Shown: positions 1 to 9,906, counted from the first letter of the stretch. The stretch is 35,110 bases of DNA from Bradyrhizobium manausense (GCF_001440035.1 NZ_LJYG01000029.1:1-35110), one strand, 5' to 3'. Translations and numbers: made by a program. The notes: generated by a model not told the origin, from the letters alone.

Positions 1-1533
1 TGAGTCGTCCGTGAAGAATGCAGATCGGGGCTAGGAAACAAGCGAAACTGGTCTTGATGTAGTATTCGATTTTGCAGGAAAGCTGGTAGTTGGACCTCGC
101 TTTCTTGCGTTTTGGGATTTTGCTTTTGAGTGATTCGTGATTCCCTGAGGGTGTCGTCGACATTGGGGAATGCGATGAGCAAACCGCGGGACGATCGCCA
201 GAAGGACCTGCTGCTTCCGGCGCTCGATAAGATCATCGACATGAGCCATCCGCTGGTGCGGTTGGCAGCGCTGATCGACTGGAATATGCTGAACGATCGC
301 TTCAGTTCAGTGTGCCAAGCGGGGTCGGGACAGCCTGGCCTTCCGACGCGGCTTGTCGCCGGCCTGTTCATCTTGAAGCACATGCACAACCTGTCGGATG
401 AGGTGTTGTGCGCCCGCTGGATCGAGAACCCTTATTACCAATACTTCTGCGGCGAATTGAGCTTCCGCCACCGTCTGCCGTTCGATCGATCGTCGATGAC
501 GCGCTGGCGGCAGCGGCTCGGAGAGGAACAGCTCGTCGCGCTGATCCAGGAAAGTCTGTCGGTGGCGCACAAGACTGGCGCCATTGGCCCCAAAGACCTA
601 GAGCGGGTGGTCGTCGATACGACGGTTCAGCCCAAGGCGGTTGCGCATCCGACCGATGCGCGGCTGATCCATCGAGCAATCATCAAGCTCGTCGGGCTCG
701 CCAAGCGCAACCGTTTGCCGCTGCGCCAGAGCTATCTGCGCCTGGCTAAGCGTGCCGCCATCATGGTCGGCCGCTATACCCACGCGCACCAGTTCAAACG
801 CGCCAGGCGCCAGCTCAAGTTCCTGCGGACACGGCTTGGCCGGATCATCCGCGACATCCGCCGCAAGATTGATGGCCACACGGTGCTGGAAGCTCGCTTC
901 GGCCCGCTGCTCGGTTTAGCGCAGCAGATACGCAGCCAGGATCAGCATCAGCGTGGTCCAAAGGTCTATGCGTTACACGCCCCGGAGGTCGAGTGCATCG
1001 GCAAGGGTAAAGCCCGCGCGCCTTACGAGTTCGGCTGCAAAGTCAGTATCGCCACCCCCGCGACGTCTCCAAAGGGCGGACAGTTCGTGCTCCACGCCAA
1101 GGCCCTGCACGGCAATCCCTTCGACGGGCACACGCTCGGCCCTGTGATCACCGACATGGAGAAGCTCACCGGCGTGGAGACGCGCCGCATCCACGTCGAC
1201 AAAGGGTATCGCGGCCACAACCACCCGCATCGGTTCAGGGTCTGGATCTCGGGGCAGGTCCGCCGCGTCACGGCTTCCATCCGTCGCGAGATGAAGCGTC
1301 GCGCGGCAGTCGAGCCGGTCATCGGCCACGTCAAGGCCGAGCACCGCATGGACCGGAATTATCTCAAGGGACGCCTCGGCGACCGCATCAACGCTGTTCT
1401 CGCCGCTGCAGGTTACAACTTCGGCCTGCTCCTGCGATGGCTCGCACAACTCTTGCGTATCTTCATCCGAGCCTTCATCGAGACCGACCCCGCTCAAAAA
1501 ATCGCTTGAGCCTCGTTCTTCACGGACGACTCA
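1..1533 (+). mobile_element. Complete IS5-type insertion sequence
   Basis: A 1533-bp element bounded by perfect 18-bp inverted repeats: bases 1-18 (TGAGTCGTCCGTGAAGAA) and their exact reverse complement at 1516-1533. It holds one transposase gene and looks intact. The left end coincides with the first base of the window, so the target-site duplication cannot be checked. Assignment to the IS5 group rests on the transposase architecture. Confidence 0.9.
175..1509 (+). CDS. IS5-family (DDE) transposase
   Basis: Transposase of the flanking insertion sequence; it would cut and rejoin the 18-bp terminal repeats. The N-terminal ~100 residues have the DUF772 look common in IS5-type enzymes (LFILKHMHNLSDEVL, then ENPYYQYFCGE). 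Likely DDE residues are the Asp of VVVDTTVQPKA, the Asp of IHVDKGYRGH and the Glu of AAVEPVIGHVKAEHRM. The frame is open from 130; I prefer ATG 175 (MSKPRDD) because GGGGAA lies just upstream. The stop lies only 6 bp before the right terminal repeat. There is no frameshift, so the element may be active. Length (444-459 aa) fits the longer IS5-type transposases. Confidence 0.9.
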   Translation: MSKPRDDRQKDLLLPALDKIIDMSHPLVRLAALIDWNMLNDRFSSVCQAGSGQPGLPTRLVAGLFILKHMHNLSDEVLCARWIENPYYQYFCGELSFRHRLPFDRSSMTRWRQRLGEEQLVALIQESLSVAHKTGAIGPKDLERVVVDTTVQPKAVAHPTDARLIHRAIIKLVGLAKRNRLPLRQSYLRLAKRAAIMVGRYTHAHQFKRARRQLKFLRTRLGRIIRDIRRKIDGHTVLEARFGPLLGLAQQIRSQDQHQRGPKVYALHAPEVECIGKGKARAPYEFGCKVSIATPATSPKGGQFVLHAKALHGNPFDGHTLGPVITDMEKLTGVETRRIHVDKGYRGHNHPHRFRVWISGQVRRVTASIRREMKRRAAVEPVIGHVKAEHRMDRNYLKGRLGDRINAVLAAAGYNFGLLLRWLAQLLRIFIRAFIETDPAQKIA

Positions 1534-1587
1534 TGAATTCCCTAACCGACCCCGATCGACCCCATAAGTTGATTGCGGTATCGGAAA

Positions 1588-1613
1588 CCCGCCCCCGCGA
1601 AGGGCGGGCTTTT
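1588..1613 (+). terminator. Rho-independent terminator-like hairpin
   Basis: CCCGCCC (1588-1594) pairs with GGGCGGG (1602-1608) over a 7-base loop and is followed by CTTTTC. The T-run orientation fits termination on the + strand. No intact + strand gene ends just before it except the IS transposase, so it may belong to a gene lost or displaced by the insertion sequence. Confidence 0.5.
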
Positions 1614-2029
1614 CGACTCAATGGGAAAGTGGAACCGATTCGCTGCTGCGAGTCTAGGTGGTGGATTAACGGGTCCGAGACTTCTTGGCCCGCCAGCGTA
1701 CGAAGCGCCGGGCCAGCCGGGACAGGTCCTCGCTTAGTTAGATTGACGGTACGTCAGACGCTTGCCAGCCGCGCCTTTGATGGCAACGTCCGCGCGTTCC
1801 CCGTCGCCAACGCCAAGCGCAACGCGGTTGCTGTAACGGAAATCGAATTCTGAAAGATAGCGGTGTAGGTGCTTCTCAGCGCAGCGCTGTTACACGCCCT
1901 TCATGCCGCGCTTGAAGATGCTGTAGTAGCCCGCGACCGTGTTGGTGGAGCTCACTTCGGCGCCGTCATAGCGGACGGATTCATCTTTTGTCTGATGGCT
2001 GGCGACGACGCACCCATCGCGAAAGCCAA
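1614..2029. other. Intergenic, no recognisable gene
   Basis: Open frames are present on the + strand, but none has a convincing ribosome-binding site or recognisable family signature. The stretch lies between the IS and a TnpB relic and looks like decayed mobile DNA. Confidence 0.4.
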
Positions 2030-2162
2030 GCACGTTTCGCCTGCGACGATTTGCGGACACGAGGCGCACGCCGGCGTGAACGCAGCCCGCAACATTCTCA
2101 GAGCCGGAACGCGGCCCTCGGTGGATGTCTCCTGCCGCCGCAAATCCCGTAGAGCCGCTTAA
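2030..2162 (+). pseudogene. C-terminal relic of an IS200/IS605-type TnpB
   Basis: The reading frame ending at 2162 contains CGHEAHAGVNAARNILRAG. This matches the last zinc-knuckle half and the conserved D/G-x-N-A-A-x-N-I segment that close TnpB/OrfB proteins, followed by a basic tail. The upstream part of TnpB (RuvC motifs, first zinc knuckle) is not visible. The longer frame from 1869 is probably fortuitous upstream of about 2030. It is a remnant, not a functional nuclease. Confidence 0.55.
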
Positions 2163-2207
2163 ATTAAGGCTCCTCGGAAAATTCCTCCATTCAGGGAGGG
2201 GAAGACG

Positions 2208-4871
2208 TTAAGACACGACTGGCAGGACAAATTGAAAGGTCGCGCCCGGCTCCCGCTTGCGGACGATGGACAGGCGCCCTCCGTGAGCTTGCACGATCGA
2301 ACGACAGATCGATAGACCCATTCCAAGGCCGCTCGATTTAGTAGTAAAAAACGGGTCTAAGATGCGATCAATGTCCTCGTCAGCGATCCCGGCGCCGCAA
2401 TCGGTCACGGAGAGCTGCACACGCCCCTTATCATCCATGGATGACTGGATCGTCAATTCGCGCTTCCGGTCGCCAATCGTTTGCATGGCCTCGATCCCGT
2501 TCATCACGAGATTGATGATCACCTGTTGCAGCTGAACCCTGTCACCGAGGACCGTGGGAAGTGTTGGCGCAAACTTAGTTCGCAAGGTCACTTGCTGATT
2601 AACCAGCTCACGTGTCACCAGCGTGATGGCCTCCTTGACGACGTCATTGATATCGAGCGGTACCATCTCGATCTCACCTTTCTTCGCAAGTGCGCGGACC
2701 CTGCGGACCACCTCGCTTGCCCGGATCGCGTCTTCGATGATCCAGTCCACCGATCTGCGCGCCGCGGAAAGGTCGGGAGTTTCGCGACCCATCCAGCCGA
2801 GGCACGCGTCGGCGTTGCTGATGATGGCGGCGAGCGGCTGGTTTACTTCGTGGGCGATGGAGGCCGTTAGTTCCCCCAGCGTCGTCACGCGTGTCACATG
2901 CGCAAGGTCCGCCTGTGCCTTCCGCAGCTCTTGTTCGGCCTGGTCTGCGCGAATCCTCGCGGTGATGTCTGTGCTGACGCCACGGTAGCCGAGAAAGTTG
3001 CCGGCTAGATCAAAAAAAGGCTTGCCGCTGGTCCGGACGTAGAACGCAGAGCCGGTCTTATTGACTGCGCGATAGATCAGATCGCGAAATGGGAGATGCG
3101 CGTCTAGCATCGCCCGATGCTGCCGCCACTTCTCGGGTTCTTCTTCAACATCGCACGCAATTTCCCAAGGAGGCAGACCGACGAGCCCTGAGGTCAAGAT
3201 GCCCACGGCGCTGGCGTGCTCCGACAAATGAGTGACCAGGTGGTCTGGCCCGGTCTCCCAGAGCCAGTCGGAAGCGGTTTCGGCATAGTCCCGAAAGCGC
3301 TGCTCACTTTCGCGCAGCGCAGCAAGGGTGTTTTCCAGCCGCTCCCTGGCCACATGTTGCTCGGTGACATCCATATGCGTTCCGACGAGTTCGACGGTGG
3401 CGCCATCGCTTCCCAGCACAGCGTGAGCAACTGAGTGGATGTGCCTTATCGCACCATCGGGAAGTCGGATTCGAAAATCATATTTGAAGTTACCTGCTTT
3501 CTGTTCGCCAGCCTGACGTTGCACTTCCTGCAGCAGCGCCAAGTCATCTGGATGGATACGCGACCTGATGGTCTCAAGCGATACAGGCTCGTCCGGATCC
3601 AAGCCAAACAGACGGCTCACTTCGGCGGAGCGATAGACAAAACAGCGACGGTGGCAATCCCAGGACCAAGTGCCCATGTGACTGAGCTGCTGCGCGTCGG
3701 ACAGATAGGCTTCACTACGGCGCAGCTGTTGTTCCGTCTGCTTTGCTGCCGTGATGTCCGTCGCCGCCCCGACAAACTCGATATCGCCAGAGGCGGTTCT
3801 CGTGGCCCGTGCTGCCGCATAAATGTACTTTACTGACCCATCGGGCATCAGCAGTCGGTATTCATGATCGAAATCCTGGCCTTGAGACGCTCGATCCAGA
3901 ATCGCCTGGACGGAAGCCCTATCTTCTGGGTGGGTGCGGTCGAGGACGTGTTGCGGTGTCGGTATCGTTTTCTCGGGGTCATACTCGAAAATCCGAAAAT
4001 TTTCCTTGGACCAGAAGACCTCGCCGGTGGCCGTGTTCCAGCCAAAACTGCCAGTATGGCTCAATTCCTGCGCCTGCTCCAAATGCGCTTCGCTCCGTTG
4101 CAGGGCAATTTCCGTCCGCTTTCGCTCAGTAATATCTTCGCAGGCAATGAGGACGATGGGCTTGTCCTCGGCCCAGGGCATTGCTTTGGCGTTTTCGCGC
4201 ACCCACAGCACCGACCCGTCCTTCCTGACCTTCTGGATGTCCCAGGTGTGCGACTGACCGATGTTTGTGAGACACTCCTCGATGCACTTGCGAACGACTT
4301 TGCGATCTTCTTCCTGAAAGACCTTCAGCACAGATAGGCCGACCAGTTCCGCAGGCGCGTAGCCGAGTTGAGAGGCGCCGAAAGTATTGACGTTGAGGAC
4401 CGTTCCCGCTTCATCGAGCATGAAGTACATGGCCGGATTGTGCTCAAAGATCGCGCGCCACCGTTTTTCGCGGTCATGCTGTTCGGCCGCGCTGTGCCGT
4501 AGCTTGGCCGCGACCTCACGCGCAGCATCCCTTTCGCGGCGGACTCTTCCGATCAGGTGCGTTCCGACAATTGAAGCGGTTAGGAAGGCGACAACCACCA
4601 AAAGGTTCGTTGGGTCATCGATCCGGAGACTGAACGTGGACGGCGTAAACAGGTAGGCTGACGCAGCGACGGCAACAATGGAAAGCACCGACGATGCGAT
4701 GAAGCTGCCCATCAGCGAGAACAGCATTATCACCACCAGATAGGCGAACGCCGTCGCTGCGAAAGGGCTATGAATATACAAGGAGGTTAGCGTCACCGCC
4801 GCTAGCGCAATGCTACCAAAAACGAGCTGCGTCGCTGAACGTCCCAAAGTGGTGGTGAGCTGGTTAAACAT
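2208..4871 (-). CDS. Membrane PAS-domain sensor histidine kinase
   Basis: An 887-residue hybrid-less sensor kinase. Residues ~10-110 form several hydrophobic segments of the DUF4118/KdpD type, placing the N-terminus in the inner membrane. About four to five PAS/PAC units follow (~140-630; for example [14 protein letters not shown] and repeated DITE/DITA ends). The HisKA domain starts near 665, with the phospho-acceptor His about 674 in [13 protein letters not shown]. The HATPase domain shows the N box ([10 protein letters not shown]), G1 (DCGAGI) and G2 (GLGMGLSI). It would sense an intracellular small molecule or redox state and phosphorylate a response regulator. The length and layout recall Bradyrhizobium NodV, but I cannot confirm that identity. 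No response regulator gene lies downstream, where only a TnpB relic and an IS are found, so it is an orphan here. Confidence 0.85.
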   Translation of the reverse strand: MFNQLTTTLGRSATQLVFGSIALAAVTLTSLYIHSPFAATAFAYLVVIMLFSLMGSFIASSVLSIVAVAASAYLFTPSTFSLRIDDPTNLLVVVAFLTASIVGTHLIGRVRRERDAAREVAAKLRHSAAEQHDREKRWRAIFEHNPAMYFMLDEAGTVLNVNTFGASQLGYAPAELVGLSVLKVFQEEDRKVVRKCIEECLTNIGQSHTWDIQKVRKDGSVLWVRENAKAMPWAEDKPIVLIACEDITERKRTEIALQRSEAHLEQAQELSHTGSFGWNTATGEVFWSKENFRIFEYDPEKTIPTPQHVLDRTHPEDRASVQAILDRASQGQDFDHEYRLLMPDGSVKYIYAAARATRTASGDIEFVGAATDITAAKQTEQQLRRSEAYLSDAQQLSHMGTWSWDCHRRCFVYRSAEVSRLFGLDPDEPVSLETIRSRIHPDDLALLQEVQRQAGEQKAGNFKYDFRIRLPDGAIRHIHSVAHAVLGSDGATVELVGTHMDVTEQHVARERLENTLAALRESEQRFRDYAETASDWLWETGPDHLVTHLSEHASAVGILTSGLVGLPPWEIACDVEEEPEKWRQHRAMLDAHLPFRDLIYRAVNKTGSAFYVRTSGKPFFDLAGNFLGYRGVSTDITARIRADQAEQELRKAQADLAHVTRVTTLGELTASIAHEVNQPLAAIISNADACLGWMGRETPDLSAARRSVDWIIEDAIRASEVVRRVRALAKKGEIEMVPLDINDVVKEAITLVTRELVNQQVTLRTKFAPTLPTVLGDRVQLQQVIINLVMNGIEAMQTIGDRKRELTIQSSMDDKGRVQLSVTDCGAGIADEDIDRILDPFFTTKSSGLGMGLSICRSIVQAHGGRLSIVRKREPGATFQFVLPVVS

Positions 4872-5359
4872 GCTTATAGCAGTCCGGCCCTTCTGGCAGA
4901 GAGATTAAATACTTCAATTTAATCCGACACCGACAGGCGCCCCGAGTGATTTTGAGATCGCTACTGATCAGACAGCCGAAGAAGGCGCACTACAAACCTT
5001 CGTATAGTTAAAAGCCTTCGTTCAGTTCTAGCTATATTAAATCGAACGGTCACATAGGGCAATCATGCCTTTGGTGTCACGCGGTTCGCCTTTATTCTCG
5101 ATGATAAAGGGCCCGTGCTGTCGCCGGATACGCTCTGAGCACAGCAGGAGGGTCAAATCCAATCGCGGTTGATCCGTCGGATAGAGCTTGGGCGATGCCA
5201 GTTGCACCCATGGCGAGAAAGTCCCCTGTGTCGCACGCTGGATACGAGAATGGACTCGGTGGGGCTTTCTTATCTCCAACGCGACGTAGCGGCCCAGCAT
5301 GAACTTGCCCGGCCGTGCGGTCAATCGCAACCTTGCCGCGATCGCTCCGCCTCGCGGAT
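4872..5359. other. Intergenic/decayed DNA upstream of the kinase gene
   Basis: This holds the promoter side of the histidine kinase gene (AT-rich, about 4900-5040) and then DNA with a minus-strand open frame (5037-5579). I cannot assign that frame to a family, and it overlaps an IS66 relic, so I do not call it. Confidence 0.4.
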
Positions 5360-5990
5360 GGTGCTCGCGCTTGACGCTGAGAAGGAGGAGCTGCGCCTGC
5401 AGATGCATGCGTTCAAGGACTTGATCTTGGAGAAGCGCTGGGAGCGGCTTGTGATGCTCGTCGTCAAGAAGCTGGCGCTTAAGCGGGGCGATCTTCAGGC
5501 TGACGCCTCGCGGGACGCGCCACCCAACGACGATGCACATGCGTCGGGGCGGTCCGACAACATTGATGCGTTGCTTCAAGCAGCTGCCGCGTTGAGAGCA
5601 GGAAGGTCAGCTTTACAGATTGGCGAGGGCGTGAGGGAGGTGCTCGAGCTGATACTAGCGACGCGGCGGGGCTGCGAACGGTCCGTTCCAAACACGGCTG
5701 CACCGATGGCGTAGTCTAGGTGAAGGTGCGGCCGCCCGTGATCGAGAATCGTTTGGCATCGATGGCACTCCTGAGCCACCTGGTGGTCCGAAGTTCGCCT
5801 GGTATCTGCTGCCGTTTTTCAACGACAGCGAAGGCGGGTGTCGAGAGCGGACGGTCCTGTCGCTCGTGAGCACAGAAACTTTTCAAGTCCTAGCGACCGA
5901 TGTGTTCGATTGCATCGCTTCCGGGCGAAGCAAGAGCCATCAGTTGCACGAGCTGCTCGCCTGGAACTGTGCAAGGCGGAGTACCATCGC
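5360..5990 (+). pseudogene. Deleted and frameshifted IS66 tnpC relic
   Basis: Three pieces resemble successive parts of the IS66 transposase TnpC. The first (from 5360) reads LALDAEKEELRLQMHAFKDL then EKRWERL, like the N-terminal leucine-zipper/RRSEKL region. The second (about 5690-5790) reads CTDGVV, a stop, then VIENRLASMALLSHL, like the zinc-binding and GGLPT..LLAHV segment. The third (about 5880-5990) reads HQLHELLAWN, like the C-terminal ELLPWNW end. The DDE core between pieces two and three is missing. In-frame stops and deletions make this a dead relic. Confidence 0.6.
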
Positions 5991-6249
5991 ACCACACGGG
6001 CCGCTGCATGAGCCCTCGCCGCCATAGAGCAGCATCGCCGATAGGGCAGCCGCGATGCCGCCGAGGAGTTCGTGCGATGGCTTCAGGCTCGCCCCGATCG
6101 GCATCTTGCCGCCACACCACCGCCTCGGCTTTTCTCACACGTTCACCGAAGCCGACTTACCCCATCCCCGTTGCCTTCGGTTTCAGGCGGTCTCTGAGAC
6201 GGCGCAAGCATGCTCGTCTACCTTCGAGCTATTGCTTCGGTTGCAACGT

Positions 6250-6515
6250 CGATCGGATTTCAAGCTTCCGATGTGGCTTTACGGTTATTCAACGTCTTGG
6301 TCGAACGCCGGAAGCATACGCATCAGCTCTGCCACTGAACCAGCTTGAAATGTCTCGAAGCACCTTGGACAGGTCAGGCTTCTTCAAGTTGACAAGCTTG
6401 GCGCCTTCCGTCTGGGTGATCTCCCGCTCCGCCCTCAACCGTCTTAGCTGAACAACTACAGCAGCCTTGAGTTGGTGCTCCTCGGCGTTCGGCAGGCCGA
6501 GATCGGCGAATCACT
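6250..6515 (-). pseudogene. Relic of an HTH_37/XRE antitoxin-like gene
   Basis: Read on the minus strand, this gives FADLGLPNAEEHQLKAAVVV, then ITQTEGAKLVNLKKPDLSKVL, then in a shifted frame VAELMRMLPAFDQDVE, then in another frame ITVKPHRK. This order matches the ~100-residue HTH_37 family (usual partners of RelE/HigB-type toxins), including the helix-turn-helix and the conserved LTALGQDVEI-like end. At least two frameshifts plus a stop before FADLG destroy it. No toxin partner is visible next to it. The call is from pattern memory only. Confidence 0.5.
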
Positions 6516-6652
6516 TCTTCCAGGCTTTTGCCAATTCGGCTGCACGCCTATGGTCCAGGCGAGGGCGTTTGTGCGGCTCCCAGTGATGAAGAGGAAGAGG
6601 GGCGACGGGCAGGTTTGAGCCCGTCGGATCACGAGAGAGCGCCGGCGGCTCG

Positions 6653-7582
6653 ATGCGCAACCGCTCTCCTCAGGTTTTCCATATGTTCAAGCCATCAGAT
6701 ACTACGGCCGCGGCTGCCGCAGCCTCGCCCGCGGCAACATCTTTTCTTCGTATCACACGCCGTCTACTCCCAAGCCGTGAGCGCCGCCTGTGCATCGAAG
6801 TGATCTTGGGTCGCGCCATGGAAGTTGGGTTCGGTCTCATCGACGCGACCGGCTCCTGGGATTGGAAGAACGCCTCTGACGTCTGCGAGGCGGCAACCGC
6901 CCTGTCCGTTCGCAAATATGGATCGGTTATCCGTGCCAAGCCAGGATCGCCCATTTCCATGCTGCTTTCGAAAATCACGGGGTTTCGCACGGCCCGAGCA
7001 CGGCGCCGGAAAGATAGTCAGGCCCTTGAGCCGTTGTTGATGCGGCGCCAGGTCGGCGGCATCTCGATCGACGATTGGACGATGAGACAGCTACGCGGCG
7101 TCTGGATTAACAAGTCGGACAAATTGACGGAGGATGCGCGGCCTGAGTGGTCCGTGCTCGATGTGGAGCGGCTGCTTATCACGCGCCTCCGACGGTTTTG
7201 CCCGAGCTCGCCGATCCGGATACGGCTCGCTTATGGCGTCCTTTTTACGACCTACGCCACGCTACGCGCCGATCGACGAGGCAAGAAGCTGTCGTGCGTC
7301 AGGCTCATTATGGAATGGTCAGGCTCTGGCTTCGACGGAGTGATTGGTTTCGACGAACCCTACGCAATACGGAAGGCCTCTCCCAATCTTCCGGCAATGA
7401 CAGCAGATGCCCGCAACACACCAGGGCGGTCGATGTTCGTGCGACTGACAGCCTCGCCCGAGGGGCCGGCCGGCAAACGGGTTGCACCGCGAGTCATGTT
7501 GCGCATCTGGGCTTGGGTGCTGTCTCACGGACGCTTGGCAGCTTCTACGCAACACAATGTCAACGCTCGGGAGGTTAGGTGA
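6653..7582 (+). CDS. Unrecognised open reading frame (doubtful)
   Basis: A 309-codon open frame ending exactly at the Toprim gene start. The middle part (from ATG 6818, MEVGFGLIDATG) has codon use like its neighbours, but I recognise no domain. The start of the frame is low-complexity (alanine run). Near the end it reads RNTPGRSMFVRL, almost the same as RNTPGRSMYVRL in the next gene, in different sequence context. This suggests at least the last ~60 codons are a relic of a second Toprim-type gene read through by chance. It could be a fusion of decayed fragments rather than a real gene. Confidence 0.25.
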   Translation: MRNRSPQVFHMFKPSDTTAAAAAASPAATSFLRITRRLLPSRERRLCIEVILGRAMEVGFGLIDATGSWDWKNASDVCEAATALSVRKYGSVIRAKPGSPISMLLSKITGFRTARARRRKDSQALEPLLMRRQVGGISIDDWTMRQLRGVWINKSDKLTEDARPEWSVLDVERLLITRLRRFCPSSPIRIRLAYGVLFTTYATLRADRRGKKLSCVRLIMEWSGSGFDGVIGFDEPYAIRKASPNLPAMTADARNTPGRSMFVRLTASPEGPAGKRVAPRVMLRIWAWVLSHGRLAASTQHNVNAREVR

Positions 7583-8637
7583 TGCCCGGTGGCGCTTCCG
7601 AACTGGCGCGCCGTCTCGCCCGTGATGCCGAGGCGGTCTGCCGCTACTACCTGTCCAACGGGCGGCGCCAGGGGCGCTACTGGATAGTGGGCGACGTTCG
7701 CAATACGCCTGGCCGGTCAATGTACGTCCGGCTCAGCGGACCAGACTCCGGTTCCGGCGCCGCCGGGCATTGGACCGATGCTGCCTCGGCCGAACATGGC
7801 GATCTCCTCGATGTGATCCGCGAGAGCTGTAGTTTTACAGATTTTCGCGACGTCGCCGAGGAGGCACGACGCTTTCTGAGGCTGCAGCGCACCGAGCCGC
7901 GCCGCACCCCAAAGACCATCATTCGCACACCCGTCCCCGCGGGATCGCCGGAAGCAGCGCAACGGCTCTTCGCCGTGTCGCAGCCGATCCGCAGGACGCT
8001 CGTCGAGACCTACCTGTGCAATCGCGGCATCAAAGCTGTCCACGACGTGGGCGCGCTGCGGTTTCATCCCCGCTGCCACTATCGCCCGGACGACACTTCG
8101 CCGACTGAGACCTGGCCGGCGATGATCGCGGCCGTCACCGATCTTGCCGATTGCGTCACCGGTGCGCATCGCACCTGGCTTGCGCCGGACGGCTTCGGCA
8201 AGGCACCGGTCGACACGCCGCGACGGGCCATGGGCGGTCTCCGCGGCAACGCCGTCCGCTTTGGCGCGGCCGACGACGTCCTCGCTGCCGGCGAAGGCAT
8301 CGAGACGATGCTGTCGCTGCGCTATGCGCTGCCTGCCATGGCGATGGCCGCTGCGCTCTCGGCCAACCACCTTGCCGCCCTTCTGCTCCCGCCGACGCTG
8401 CGCCGGCTCTACATCGCGCGCGACAACGATGCGGCTGGCGACGCAGCTGCGATGACTCTGACCGAGCGCGCCCACGCGGACGGTATCGAGGCGATCATCT
8501 GGTCACCAAGGCGTGGCGATTTCAACGAGGATCTACGCGCCCTCGGCGTCGATTCACTTCGGGCAGCCTTGCGGGGCCAGCTCGCACCCCAGGACCGCGC
8601 GCGGTTCATGCTCTTCGCTGAGGCCGGGGCGGTTTGA
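7582..8637 (+). CDS. Toprim-domain protein (DUF7146 type, primase-like)
   Basis: A 351-residue protein of a kind widespread on alphaproteobacterial plasmids and ICEs. It is probably a primase/helicase-like factor for element DNA metabolism; the exact activity is not established. The N-terminal half (to ~190) has the conserved RNTPGRSMYVRL and GHWTDAASAEHGDLLDVI blocks. The C-terminal Toprim fold shows AAGEGIETMLSLRYALP (catalytic Glu) and LYIARDNDAAGDAAA (metal-binding D-x-D/N). I chose ATG 7582 because GGGAGG lies at 7569-7574; a GTG at 7579 is the alternative. It fits an ICE maintenance module together with the DUF2493 and DUF736 genes of this window. Confidence 0.8.
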   Translation: MPGGASELARRLARDAEAVCRYYLSNGRRQGRYWIVGDVRNTPGRSMYVRLSGPDSGSGAAGHWTDAASAEHGDLLDVIRESCSFTDFRDVAEEARRFLRLQRTEPRRTPKTIIRTPVPAGSPEAAQRLFAVSQPIRRTLVETYLCNRGIKAVHDVGALRFHPRCHYRPDDTSPTETWPAMIAAVTDLADCVTGAHRTWLAPDGFGKAPVDTPRRAMGGLRGNAVRFGAADDVLAAGEGIETMLSLRYALPAMAMAAALSANHLAALLLPPTLRRLYIARDNDAAGDAAAMTLTERAHADGIEAIIWSPRRGDFNEDLRALGVDSLRAALRGQLAPQDRARFMLFAEAGAV

Positions 8638-8968
8638 CCGATCAGCCTGCGGCGCCGCCTTGGGCGATTACGTCCTGTTGTCGGTTATGAGCGGACTGCA
8701 GTCGATATTGGACGCTCGAGCGGCCAGGCGGCCTTGTCCGCCTCTGCCGACTTGCGGTGCAGTAAGCCGGCAGCTATCTGAGATACAGCCACCGTGGCGC
8801 TAGCGCATTTCGGAAGGTAGCTCTTGACCCTGAGTAGAACTCGCCTGCAGCGTTGAATTGAAGAGTGCTCGCCAACTTCAACTTGGCCATCAATCTTGAT
8901 GGACGTATTTCTTTGAAAAGGTTGGCGTTTGGGAGAACAAAATATAACAAGATATAGAGGCTGAAGAA
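8638..8968. other. Intergenic, no gene seen
   Basis: There is no supportable coding region between the Toprim gene and the MocR-type fragment. The last ~80 bases are AT-rich and presumably carry the promoter of the downstream fragment. Confidence 0.4.
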
Positions 8969-9709
8969 TTGGCTTCACAGCACCACGGGCGGATCGGTTC
9001 ACGCCAGATCTACGAAACACTTCGAGATCAGATTCTCGAAAGCGTCTACGGCACCGACGGTCTTTTGCCCTCGTCCCGCGCACTTGCCGGCGAGCTGGGC
9101 GTCTCGCGCTCTACCGTGACGGTCGCTTATGAACAACTCGCCGCGGAGGGCTTCATCGAGATACGCCATGGCGCCCGGCCACGTGTCGCTCGCGCTATCG
9201 TCGATCAAGGACGTGAGCGAGCTTCGTCCCGGGCAGCGACGCGCAAGGCTCGGCTCTCGAAGTTCGGCGAGCGGTTGCGACAGGACCTCCCTCGTTGGAT
9301 CGAACCGCCGCGCGACCTCGTCGCGAATTTCCGGTATGGCGATCTTTCGCCGTCGGACTTCCCGGTGCTGGCATGGAAAAAAGCCATGGTCGCGGCAATG
9401 ACCCGCAAGCCGGAGCGTCTGGCCTACGACGATCCCTGCGGCGCGCTGCGGCTCCGAACGGCGCTCCAAGCATATCTTTGGCGGTCGCGAAGCGTGCGAT
9501 GCGACGTCGATCAGATTGTCGTCGTGAACGGATCTCAGCAGGGGCTCGACATCTGCGCGCGGCTCCTGCTTGACGACGCCGACCGCTTTATCATGGAGGA
9601 TCCCGGCTACCTGATGGCGCGGCTCAATGCTTCCCGGTCGCGATCGAGGCCGGTTGAACACAGCCGTCAGCCTAATGACCGGCCCTGTGAGGTCGACATT
9701 TGCGGATAG
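8969..9709 (+). pseudogene. Truncated MocR/PdxR-type (GntR-aminotransferase) regulator
   Basis: The N-terminal ~75 residues are a GntR winged helix (LPSSRALAGELGVSRSTVTVAY). They are followed by a linker and the start of a class I aminotransferase-like domain (FRYGDLSPSDFPVLAWKKAM, NGSQQGLDICARLLL, then MEDPGYLMAR). Full MocR proteins have ~450-500 residues. Here homology stops at about residue 219 (base ~9625) and a short unrelated tail follows to the stop at 9709. The PLP-binding lysine region is therefore missing. The start is TTG 8969 with GAGG at 8957. It could still bind DNA but cannot form the PLP domain. It is probably a transferred fragment joined to ICE DNA. Confidence 0.75.
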
Positions 9710-9763
9710 AGCCGCCCCCCGGCCTTCTAGAGGCGATCGGACGGCAAGCGGGACGGCCCTGCA

Positions 9764-9843
9764 ATGGCAGAGGTCACGGCTATTTTCCGCCGGCGCGTTC
9801 CGCGCCTTTGCATCGCGAAACAAAATAGCCGCACCTCTGCCAT
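9764..9843. repeat. 80-bp long inverted repeat upstream of the DUF2493 gene
   Basis: The left arm 9764-9786 begins ATGGCAGAGGT and ends CGGCTATTTT. The right arm 9822-9843 (AAAATAGCCG then ACCTCTGCCAT) is its reverse complement with a single 1-2 base bulge. Inside the ~35-base loop GGCGC and GCGCC can pair again. As RNA or single-stranded DNA it would make a strong extended hairpin. No terminator T-run follows. Confidence 0.8.
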
Positions 9844-9906
9844 CCTCCGCTTCGCTTCGGCCCTGCGCTTCGCTTGGGTTCTGGTCCGTGCCGCTCGCCG
9901 TCGGAT

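Noticed and set aside
5037..5579. 180-codon minus-strand open frame
   Set aside because: It overlaps the IS66 relic, which is supported by three ordered family-like blocks on the other strand. The minus product matches nothing I know.
7717..8475. 252-codon minus-strand open frame inside the Toprim gene
   Set aside because: Antisense shadow of a well-supported + strand gene in GC-rich DNA.
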